A stretch of 64,000 nt of DNA. Source: Eonycteris spelaea. Its lineage: Eukaryota > Chordata > Mammalia > Chiroptera > Pteropodidae. Made by a program: the position numbers and the translations under genes. The notes beneath the pieces were generated by a model, which did no database searches, was not told where the DNA came from, and saw only the letters and a program-made list of their open reading frames with translations. Of this stretch, positions 55,340 through 64,000 are shown piece by piece (the first letter of the stretch is position 1; each line of letters starts with the position of its first letter). The stretch covers positions 4,376,501 to 4,440,500 of the forward strand of contig PUFA01000072.1 of assembly GCA_003508835.1 (NCBI GenBank), written 5' to 3'.

Positions 55340-56400
55340 GTCAAAATACTGGACCTTAGAAGACCTTATTTGTATTTTCTAAGAATTTCCTTTTTCTTAC
55401 CAAGCTATATACTGTAGTTATTGCTTATATTCACAATGGTTAATAAATGGAGTATATCATATCTTGTACTTTTAGGTGTTTTTGGATTGTGGAAACTCCA
55501 GGAAATCTAGAGGTTAATAGTTAAACAAGTATATCATCATATCGACTGGGTTTATAGGCACACTGTAATTATATAAGCAAGCTGTTGGTTCAATAATCAG
55601 CATCTAGCTAAGGGAATATTTTCCAGAGCATGGCCACAGCTGTAATTTTCATTTTTCATAACCTGCCAACCTGCCTTTTCCATTTCTTTGTGCTTTTCCC
55701 TTTTCTAGAATCATCTGAAGTCAGCAAAGGAAGGGAGACAACTGTTTAATGTACTTTTGAATTCTCGTTTTACTTACCTTAAGAGCAGGGCTCCCGATGG
55801 GCATTCTTTGTTTTACCAAACTTACCTTCTCAAGCGTGGATTCTGGCAAAGGAGTTCATAAATTTTGGGGAGTATATTTTTAATTTCAGAAAAATTCCAT
55901 TTAAAATGCAAATCTATTTAATATAATTGATAGGTTGAATGAATTTTTCTTACGTTATCTTGGTTTCAGAAACACAGTGACGTAAGCTCTAGGGCTGACA
56001 AGAGGTTGTCTCTCAGTGTATAGCTTTTACTTAGTCGCCTTCCTCGCGACTTTATGCAACGCAGAGTCAGTAGGGTAAGTGAGGTGGTGAGCCGAGTCAC
56101 CCAGGCAGAGTCTGGTCAGCCCCAGGCAGTGTTTGCCTCACCTTGCCGTGCAGTTGAAGAGGACGAATGACCCAGGCAGGTAGGTGGGACCCGCCAGCTG
56201 TATCGTGGCATTCAATTGGCTTGCCCAGTCTTCTTGCTTGGGACTTTGTTCTTGACTGAGCTTCTGGTTTCATAGGTAAAGTAGCAGGGGGAAAAAAAAA
56301 TGCAGATTTCTGCTTTAAAAATGAAATGGATGTTTTGATACATTAGGCTTAGAATGCCTTTTTCAAAGTTTCATTTATTATTTTTTTTTTCTGATATGAT
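55340..56400. other. intronic sequence with a CRE-like site
   Basis: No repeat family assigned. 55980-56220 is richer in G+C, with several AP-1-half-like GAGTCA words. Confidence 0.3.
55978..55985 (+). promoter_or_regulatory. CRE-like TGACGTAA
   Basis: TGACGTAA is a CREB/ATF variant site (ATF2-JUN or C/EBP-CREB type). Motif evidence only. Confidence 0.35.
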
Positions 56401-56589
56401 CTAAGAACAAGGGAGTCAGCGTTCGCCAGATAGGGAGGGTGCGGAGGGGATGGGTGGAGGGGGGGCGCAGAGGGCCGTATATTTCTTGGTTGAATAACAG
56501 ACCTTATTGACAAAAATAAACAATCTGCGCCTTACACTGTGTGAGGTGAGTACAAAGATGGAGAGAAGCTCACGGTTTAGCAGGATGTG

Positions 56590-56985
56590 TATCTGTTTGC
56601 CAGAGATGCCGTAACAAATGACCACCCATGGCGTGGTGGCTCCCACAACAGAAATGGAGTGTCGCACAGGTTCCGGAGGCTGGAAGTCTGAGATCGGCAC
56701 GGCCACAGGGTTGGTTCCTTCTGAAGGCTGCAGGGGGGAAACTATCCCACGCTTTCGGGGCTTTGCCGACCATCTGGGGCATCCCGTCCCTTGCAGACTC
56801 GTGGCCCAGGTCTCTGCCTTCGTGCGCGCATGGTGCCCTCCCCGTGTGTGTTCCCGTGTCAAATGCCCCCCTGTTCTTGAGGACACCCGTCGTACTGCGT
56901 GAGGGCTGACCCTCACCCCGTGCGATCGCGTCGTAACTGAATGACATCCGCACTGGCCCTGTTTCCAAGCAAGGCACCTGGTGAG
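56590..56985 (-). repeat. MLT1-type MaLR LTR with many CpGs
   Basis: 'gccagagatgccgtaacaaatgaccacc', 'acaggttccggaggctggaagtctgagatcggcacggccacagggtt', 'ccttctgaaggctgcagggg' and 'aactgaatgacatccgcactggccctgtttcc' give the antisense order seen at 26142. Many positions that are CA or TG in the related copy are CG here. A 205-codon - strand frame across it (56416-57033) is a by-product. Confidence 0.75.
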
Positions 56986-57317
56986 GGGCTGGAGGTTAAG
57001 ACGCAACACAGGATGATGGGATGGGGGGCGCATTCGACCCGTAATACGGGTAGACGAACATGATGCTACTCAGTGATGTGCATGGAAGTTTTTGTGCGAG
57101 ATGCCGCCGGGAAAAGGCGGAAGGCGAAGGGCACACCTTAACTGGAGGATCGGTGGGGGAGCGCGTTCACTCACTCGGTAGGTATCATGAACTTTCAGTG
57201 CGGTTCTCCCCGGGAGAATGAGCAGGTGAAAGAGAGACTGCCATCTGGTCCTTGAGCAGCCTACCTGCTCTTTCTTCTGATTTTCTACCTTTGGTGACAG
57301 ACTGGATGCTTCTGAAT

Positions 57318-57318
<1 letters not shown>

Positions 57319-57354
<36 letters not shown>
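57319..57354. repeat. (GT)18 microsatellite
   Basis: Eighteen GT units. It is the longest perfect dinucleotide run in the window. Confidence 0.95.
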
Positions 57355-57357
<3 letters not shown>

Positions 57358-57564
57358 TGTGACGGGGCTGGGCTGTTAATTTCGGAAGCCCGCTGGTGCA
57401 CAAACATGCTGTTGCTCTATGGATTCCCCAAACTGATTAGTGTTCAGTGGTAACGAGACAGGAAAACAGCCTCGGCCGTATCACAGCGGCTTTCATGTAC
57501 ACAGAGGCGGTGCTTGGAGTTTGAGGGCAAGGGGCACGCTCCCCTCTGTAACAAACGGTTCTGA

Positions 57565-58770
57565 TCCTAATGGAACAAAGCTACAGAAGGAACGGGAGTG
57601 AGAATCAAGGGTCTGTAGCCAGGCAAAGCTTGTTTTTAGAAAAGACCTGTAAGCCTTAAAAGAAAGAAGTACTTCTCGAGCATTACCAAGCTCTCGCGAT
57701 ATCGATTGTTAATGAAAGGTCTTTCAACTATGTGTGTACTTAATGCAGTTAATAGGCAGTTTTATTTTCTTAATGTGGTCCGGGTATGTTTGGCATAAAA
57801 TTATGTATAAAAATATCAGGATGAGCTTCAGTAAGAGGGAACAGTGAGGGATAAAATTGTCAGGACATGTTGTGTAAAGTGGTCAGTGGGAAGGAACGTT
57901 ACCAGCTTAGAACAGATATCCATCACCTGTCAAATTGTCTGCCAGGGTGTTGCCGGTGGCATGTTTCAAGTGCAGGGGCCAAGCGGGCAACCCAGAAAAA
58001 GCCGCAGGGAAGGTAAGGCATCTTTCAGGGCTCAGTGGATCGTCCTGGGAGTGGTGATCCAAACAGCAGAGCAGGTAGGCAGCAGAAGTGAGGCAGAGAG
58101 TCAGGAATTGGCTGAGTCAGCCTGGAAGGGAAGAGAGAAATTAAAAGCAGGGAGGTGAGTTGGAAAGCAGGGATCCCAGAGTGAAAGGGTTCAGGCTACC
58201 AGGGCGTAGGATCCAGGCACGAATATACTTTTTATTCCATATGATCCCTGCATGTGAGGAGTGAGTGTCCCCCTCACCTGCTTCTTCCAGCTTCGGAAGC
58301 CGTCTTTGTTCATCTGGCTATTGTGTGATGATGCATAAGAGGAGACCTGGGTGTAGAAGGGTACTCAGAAAAAGAGCCACAGAAACTCGCTCGGGGCTTG
58401 TTTAAAACAAGCCCAGACGCATCTCCACACGGAGTACCTGCACACAGCCCTCTAAGTGGGACCAGCAGCGTCAGAGGAAAACAGGAAAGAGAGAACCAGC
58501 TGGAGTGTCAGGCCATTTGGCTTAAGGCTGAATGAAACCAGCACCAGGTTTTCCTCTCTCAGGTTCGGAGATTAAACAGAGTCTAAGGGGCAGAAGTGGC
58601 CCTGCGTCTTACCAGTTCCACGGCAGTGCGGGAGGAGAGCTGCTGGCGCCCTTCTTTCTTGAAAGGGTATCAAGGGACACAGACAATCTCGTGAAAGCAA
58701 CTAGACGGTATCAGGAACCTGTACCTTCTCCATTCCCTTCCATCCAGCGTTTCCGTTTATGAGAATCTCC
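57565..58770. other. intronic sequence, moderately G+C rich
   Basis: No repeat family or exon recognised; contains the AP-1/MARE-like palindrome at 58110. Confidence 0.3.
58110..58122. promoter_or_regulatory. AP-1/MARE-like palindrome
   Basis: GGCTGAGTCAGCC is a perfect palindrome about the central base. It contains the AP-1 site TGAGTCA and the extended GCTGAGTCAGC core of a MAF recognition element. Only the outermost bases differ from the T-MARE consensus. Confidence 0.5.
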
Positions 58771-58779
58771 TGGAACAGC

Positions 58780-59010
58780 CACTGATCTTTTCTGAGTGCC
58801 TACTATGTGCAAGGCTTTCTGATCAGCGCTTTATTCATTAGCTCTACGCTTAATAAAAACCCGAGGGATTGGAAGGATCACCCCCATTTTACAAAGGAGG
58901 AAATTGGAACTCAGGTTAATGACTTGCCCGAGATCATACAGATAGATGGTGGTTGCAGAACTGGGGTTCGAACCTAGTTCTTTTCAATTCCAAAGTTCGT
59001 GTTTTTCCAC
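58780..59010 (-). repeat. MIR SINE antisense
   Basis: 'tctgagtgcctactatgtgcaaggctttctgatcagcgcttt', 'tcacccccattttacaaaggaggaaattggaactcaggttaatgacttgcccgagatcatacag' and 'gaactggggttcgaacctag' give nearly full-length antisense MIR. Confidence 0.9.
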
Positions 59011-59175
59011 TATGTGTAACTGGCACGTCACAATAGTGAAAAATAAAAACACCCTATTGCATAATAATAAGGATATCGTGTATGTTACAAATACCTACCT
59101 GATGCAATTAGATATGAAGAGAGGGGGTAACATTACTGGAAGGATGTCCATGGCCCAGGGAGAATTGGTAAAAAT

Positions 59176-59250
59176 ATATCTGTATCTATCTATATCTATA
59201 TCTATATCTAATCTATATCTATGTATATATCTATATACGTATCCATATGT
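59176..59250. repeat. TATC/TATATC-type microsatellite
   Basis: Irregular TATC and ATATCT units grading into a TATG/TGTG tract by 59300. Confidence 0.85.
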
Positions 59251-59622
59251 AATAGATCTGTATATATTTGTGTATGTGTTTGTACATTTGTGTGTGTTTT
59301 ACCTCAAGTCAAAGAATATTAGAGAGAATTCCAGTGAATTCAGTTGCAGGAGGTACTGCTGAGCCTGCATTTCCTGACTCTCTCTTTCTCACCCTCTCCC
59401 TTTACTGGGGCCCTCATTCTGCTTTTCTGAGTCTTTTCTGCTTTCCCTGGCGGATCGGGTTTTTGCTCACTCATCAATATAACATGCACATGGTTTCAAA
59501 GAGCTGCTACCAGCCCTGCATCTGTACAACTTTGTAATTTTCATACCCACCATTCTTTGATTAGTTGCATTCTCTGGTCTCAGATCAAATTCTCTCTCTC
59601 TCTCAGGAGAAAAAAAAGTGTG

Positions 59623-59644
59623 TTTTTTTTTTTTTTTTTTTTTT
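59623..59644. repeat. poly(T) run of 22
   Basis: An uninterrupted T tract directly after a short TC tract and an A8 run. No retroposon body was recognised. Confidence 0.9.
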
Positions 59645-59649
59645 CTGAT

Positions 59650-60250
59650 GATGAGTAGCGCTGGGTTTGCTGGATCCAAGTCAGGTGTTTATCTCCATAT
59701 ACACAAGGGGTGAGCCACTGGCCACTTAGAGGTACTGTAGAATCAAGGCTATAAGTGAGACAGATAAATGGATTGACATAAGAAAGCCAGAGGGAAGGAA
59801 ATACATGAAAAAATGAAAACAATAAATCTGGCGACTTAAATGTGAATGAAGCTTTGACTGTATTGTAACCTGCGGTGTTATTTGATTTTTATATTTGTGT
59901 ACTATTAATCACAAAGGACTTGGCTATTAAGGAAGGCGACGCATCTCTTTAGATTCTCTCTGTGAGTGGAAGAGGCCCAGACTGTATCCACTATCATTTG
60001 TTTTGTTGTGGTTGCCTTTGTAAGGAGGCCATTTGAGCAGTAAAAAGAGCATTATATCATTTGGTGAACAAACAGTCAGTGCCCTTGAACCAAAAGAACA
60101 ACACAGAAAATGTGCACTGGTGCTCTCTGATGGCCGAGTGATGATAAGTACAAGGTTAGTTTTTTGATGACATGACAGTTGCCACGTATATGTGCTATAG
60201 AGTCTGGGCAGTAGAGAGCTGGCAAGATGCAAAGAGTTTAGAACCATGAA
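59650..60250. other. intronic sequence, nothing recognised
   Basis: No repeat or gene assigned. Confidence 0.3.
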
Positions 60251-60254
60251 ATGT

Positions 60255-60405
60255 GACAGCTAGCAGGGACCTTGAAAACGATCCAAGCTGAACATCTCAT
60301 TTTATAGATGAAGCAGTTATGATCGGGAGAGATTAAGTCACGAAAGGCCAAGGTGATGGCGAGGTAGGTCTGGAAGGCAGATCTCCTGGCACGTCTGGGC
60401 TGTCA
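60255..60405 (-). repeat. MIR SINE antisense, diverged
   Basis: 'catctcattttatagatgaagcagttatgatcgggagagattaagtcacgaaagg' and 'ctggaaggcagatctcctgg' fit antisense MIR. Confidence 0.55.
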
Positions 60406-60409
60406 GCAT

Positions 60410-61900
60410 CCCAGGTACATCTTGATGCTATGGCAAGCTTTGACTCTCTAGGGAGCCCTTATATTCTTCCTATAAAGACAGAAACTTAAACCCCTGAGGT
60501 TTAAAGAAAAAATAAATGAGGGTACCAGGCACGGTGGAATTCAAGACCTCTGTTTACTCCACAGTCATCAGATGGTTGAATGGGTCTGTTCCGTCGTGCA
60601 TGCAGCCATTCATCCAGTTAGTCATGCTGCGAACATCGATTAGATACTTCTCAGCGCGGTTCACAGCGAGGTACCAGGGACCGTGCAGAGAGATGATGTC
60701 TGCTTGAAAGAAGCTCCCATCTGATGGCAGACAGATGTGTATCAACATTTGTGATTTAGTGGTAGCTCGAAGGAAGAATGAATAATTGCCTGGATCTTGG
60801 AAAATGAATGGGAGAGTTGGAGATCAGGCATGGGAGCCAAAGCAAACCCGGCTTTGGTCTGTGGGACACTGTGAAGTGGTACTAGGGTCCAGGAAGTCCT
60901 AAAGCCTGTCCGTGTGGAATGTAGGGGTCATCTATCTAGCACAGCGGAGAGATGAGGTAGGAAGAATAGGCAAAGGCCAAGGGATGGGAGGCCTTGTGGT
61001 TCAGGAGGCATTCACAGCCTGATCAGAGGCACAGTGTGAAGTACGACTGAGGGAGGGTTTCTTCCAGCAGCTATATTTAATATAATTTTGTATTTTAGAC
61101 TCAACTATGCTTCTAGGTCCCCTAGCAACAGGTTTTGTTAATATTCTGAGCTCAGCACGAAACGGAGAGCCAAAATGGCATTGAAGAGCTTTCCTTTGGC
61201 AAGTCCATGACGAGCTTTCTTTATCATTTAGGGGAGGAAAAAGATATCAACCTTGATAGGGAAGAGAGCTTGCAGGGGTTGAGTAGTATTGAACGTAGTT
61301 TTCTTTAATTGCCATTTGACGACTCAACTCATAATGACGTTTCGTTGGCAGTTCACCAGCTAACACTTGCCTCTGTTCCCAGGGTATGCCTTGAGGTCTG
61401 ATTATACGGTGTTCATTCCTATGGGCCTGCCTCCCACCCTGCTTTTTTGTGTGTTTTTAGCTAACTCACTTGACATTCTGCCTGCCCACATCCAGGGAGC
61501 TTGTCTGCTCACCCCCGTTGGCTTCTTCCATGAGGTCATACACGTGCTACTCACATTGGAGGGCTTCCTGCTGTTCTGGACAATTTACAGGACAGAAACC
61601 CCAGCCTCTGTGTCGGAGAGCTGGAGATTCTACCTGCTGGGACCTTTGGAAGCTGAAGCCAGTGTTATTCTCCTAAGGAGGAGAATACTCTGTGGTTCTG
61701 GAGACTTACAGAACTTCAGTGGGCGGGGGCGGCTCCTATGTCATGATGAAAAGCAGAATTGAACCTACGGTGGTCTCTTCCGCATTTCATAAAGCAGCTG
61801 CTATTATTTTTAAACGAATGATTTCTGAAGTATATCTACAGCCTTACATAGTTCTTAGCAACAAATCAGAGAAAAAAATCTTAACCAGTTCTCTGTATTT
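60410..61900. other. intronic sequence, nothing recognised
   Basis: The 131-codon open stretch at 61367-61762 lacks an ATG at its start and any recognisable domain. Confidence 0.3.
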
Positions 61901-61904
61901 TTAA

Positions 61905-62040
61905 TTAGATTTGTGCTCTGATTCACCTCATCTAACCTCTCTGGGCCTCAGTTTCCTCTTCTCGTAACTAGTCTCTACATTCTGTTGTTTTAAAGAAATG
62001 CCTACTTTGATTGGGAAGATACATTAAGGCTGAAACATGA
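61905..62040 (+). repeat. MIR SINE fragment
   Basis: 'gctctgattcacctcatctaacctctctgggcctcagtttcctcttctcg' is a sense MIR landmark. Confidence 0.7.
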
Positions 62041-62044
62041 GGAG

Positions 62045-62930
62045 AACGCAGAGATGCATATGATGCAAATATAAATTAAGAAGGACGAATGCTAGCAGAT
62101 GAGGTATTTAAAACATTTCGCCTTTCCTCCTTTCCAGTTGGGCTCGAGAAAATCACTCATGTTTTATTGTTTTTGGTAGATGTTTGGAAGAAATTAACTA
62201 CTTAAATCATACTCGAATAGTAACCTGAATTTATGTATAACTGGATTCTTGTTTATCTTCCAAAATCTATTTACCCATGTTCATTCTGCTAAGAATGAAA
62301 AGTAAATAATGGAGCTCAAAGAAGAACTTGTTCTTTATATGAATTGTAAATGCGAGGCTACATGACCAAGAAAGGTTATGAAGTCTTCAGGAAAAGGACA
62401 GAATCAGCTCTCTGGGTGATTTAGATCTGATGGTCCTAAAAGTTTAAAAAAAAAAAAAGTCTAAAATATATTCCAATCATTTGGAGTTGATTTAAAAATT
62501 AGATGTGCTGCCAACAGTGTTAGATTGTTAGACTGCAAACAACACTTTCAAAGAAGTGAACAGCTGTCACACTTCTCTGTCCTCTGTAGAGATTTAGCGT
62601 TGGAAAGATAACAGGTTTGCAAATTAACAGATCTCATCTAAATTCCATCCTTTTACCCTGGAGTTTTTTTTGCCACCTCTTCCAAGAGCACAGCCCTTTG
62701 ATTCTCTTGATCCAGAGAGCATCTGCTTCCTTTTTCTCATTGTTGGATGTGCTAGGTATCAGGCCATCTGAAGATGAGAGTGAATTAATGAAGAAATGCT
62801 GTCTTTTTTTTTTTTTTTTAAACGATGACTCTAATGTAAATATTCTGCATGTTTTTTTATAAATGACTGGATGGGGCTTTTGCTCTGGTTCATTATAGGT
62901 TGGAAAGAATTTTTAGAAACACTTTTTTCA
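62045..62930. other. intronic sequence, nothing recognised
   Basis: Contains an A12 run near 62446 and a T-run near 62804-62819. No repeat assigned. Confidence 0.3.
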
Positions 62931-62934
62931 TTTT

Positions 62935-63002
62935 GCTTACTGTTTTATCCTCAGAACCAGGTGTAGGTGTCAAAAAGTATTGTTTGAATAAATCATTTAT
63001 TA
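62935..63002 (+). repeat. L2 3' terminus, sense
   Basis: 'ttatcctcagaaccaggtgtaggtg..tattgtttgaataaatcattt' resembles the end of L2. Confidence 0.45.
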
Positions 63003-63144
63003 GCAGTGTACAGGGTCAGCCTTATGTTGGCTTGTAGAGTGCACGAAGGGGGTCTTTGGTGAATTCAGTCTCCCTTTCTTTAGCCTTTCTTCTCACTTCT
63101 CAAATGAGAACTTATCACACCTGCAGAATTCTCATGCATCATAC

Positions 63145-63545
63145 ATATGTTTTATTGTGGTAAAATACACATCATGTAGCACTCACCATTTCAATCACTT
63201 TACAACACGCATTCTGTGTTTTTTCGTATACTGTGAGGTTGTGCAACCATCCCCACCCTCTAATCCCATCCAGAACATTTGGTCACCACATATGGAAAGC
63301 AGTCACTCCCATTTAGCAGTCACTCCCCATTTCCCAGCCCCTGGCAACCACTAATCTACTTTCTGTCCATGGATCTGCCTACTCTAGAGATTTCCTGTGA
63401 ATGGAATCCTACAATGTGTGGCCATTTGAATCTGGCTTCTTTCACTCAGCATAATGTTTTCCAGGTTCAGCCACGTTGTAGCCGGTACCAGGGTTTCGTT
63501 CCTTTTATGTGGCTGAATAGCATTCCATTGCCTGGGCATGTCACT
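63145..63545 (-). repeat. L1M 3' end antisense
   Basis: 'tttattgtggtaaaatacacatcatg', 'ttgtgcaaccatccccaccctctaatccc', 'agcccctggcaaccactaatctactttctgtc', 'agcataatgttttccaggttcagccacgttgtagc' and 'gtggctgaatagcattccattg' run from the L1 3' UTR into the end of ORF2. Confidence 0.9.
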
Positions 63546-63549
63546 TTTT

Positions 63550-63915
63550 TTTTTCTTTCTTTATATTTTCTATCAAAATCTAGCATCTAGGGAACTGCTT
63601 TAAAAGTAGTCAATAAATTATATGTAAATGTAGCTAATAGAACATCAAAATTCATCCAGGGGACTTTGTCTCATGAAGTGGCAAAAAGTAGTAGGTTTCT
63701 AACGGCGAAATCTCAGGGATGAGGAGACTTGCCAAGAGGTCAGGGGACTTTCTCAGTTTGCTGGATTACGTATTTATGAATATCTGACTTCTTCGAAAGC
63801 CAAGTCTACCAATGGCTATGGGACTGGAAAGGCATTGAAAGACAAGGCTTAGTTGTTACTGTTGCCGACATTTCCCTGGGCGTAGGGTTTTGTTTGTTGT
63901 TTTGGTTTGATTTTG
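63550..63915. other. intronic sequence, nothing recognised
   Basis: No repeat or gene assigned. Confidence 0.3.
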
Positions 63916-63924
63916 GACCAGGCC

Positions 63925-64000
63925 TGGTTCTGCTAAGCTCTCTTACACGCGTTATCTCATTTAATCCTCACAAAAATTATATGGAATAGGTATAATTTTT
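63925..64000 (-). repeat. MIR SINE antisense, cut by window end
   Basis: 'ttacacgcgttatctcatttaatcctcacaaaaattatatggaataggtat' is the start of an antisense MIR that continues past the window. Confidence 0.75.

Larger units (their letters stand above)
56410..57560. other. intronic CpG-rich block
   Basis: CpG is dense here: about 25 CpG by eye in 56604-56955, and more in 57000-57200 ('atgccgccgggaaaaggcgg', 'gggagcgcgttcactcactc') and 57380-57510. In the LTR part this gives an observed/expected ratio of roughly 0.7, unlike the rest of the intron. It could be an alternative promoter, or a spot of GC-biased gene conversion. Confidence 0.6.
44679..64000 (+). other. MAP2K6: MAP2K6 intron 1, 5' part (no exon 2 found)
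   Basis: It starts with the donor GTAAGA after AAAG. I looked for the next coding exon (continuing the basic docking peptide) and found none, so the intron runs beyond the window. A long first intron is expected for this gene. The interval has repeats and several unusual structures, listed separately. Confidence 0.7.

Noticed and set aside
56416..57033. 205-codon - strand open frame, with overlapping frames on both strands
   Set aside because: It runs through an MLT1 LTR in a CpG-rich block, where stop codons are scarce. Several overlapping frames are open for the same compositional reason.
57037..57051. Palindrome 'acccgtaatacgggt' as an operator-like site
   Set aside because: Seven-base arms are short enough to occur by chance in a window of this size.
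61367..61762. 131-codon + open stretch that could be an exon
   Set aside because: No ATG at the start, no recognised domain, and no resemblance to any MAP2K6 exon.

Overview
The window looks like nuclear DNA of a placental mammal. It is mostly non-coding and about 40% G+C. It is packed with decayed mammalian repeats: L2, MIR, several old L1 subfamilies, MaLR/ERVL LTRs and hAT-Charlie DNA transposons. I saw no Alu, B1/B2, carnivore SINEC, horse ERE or ruminant BovB/ART copy, so the species cannot be named. A primate, a rodent, a dog or cat, or a cow is unlikely. There are no bacterial features, RNA genes or CRISPR arrays. Repeat family names were assigned from memory of consensus sequences, not from a search.

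One gene is recognisable. At 44663-44678 the reading frame ATG TCT CAG TCG AAA G is followed by a strong splice donor (GTAAGA). With its long upstream leader this matches the first coding exon of MAP2K6 (MKK6, the p38 MAP kinase kinase) on the + strand. Only five codons and one base of the protein lie here. No exon 2 was found, so 44679-64000 is read as the 5' part of a long intron 1, and 1-44300 as the intergenic region upstream.

Layout: 1-44300 is a repeat-rich intergenic desert with nested transposons. It holds isolated regulatory-looking motifs: CTCF-like sites at 3320 and 33645, a perfect palindromic estrogen response element at 36986 with a forkhead site 48 bp further on, and a classic kappaB site at 43676. 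44130-44380 is a TATA-less, moderately CpG-rich promoter with a ZNF143-type element. About 44345-44678 is exon 1, with two small upstream reading frames. The intron then starts with a striking cluster of TGCA words that spans the exon-intron junction.

The intron also carries an 18-bp perfect-stem hairpin (46877-46956), a 24-bp perfect palindrome (47344-47367) beside a G-quadruplex motif, nested L1 copies (48100-50000), and a CpG-rich block (56410-57560) lying partly over an old LTR. CRE-like and AP-1/MARE sites there could bind effectors of the p38/JNK pathways that MAP2K6 feeds. No undescribed multi-gene system is visible; the most unusual signals are structural and regulatory.
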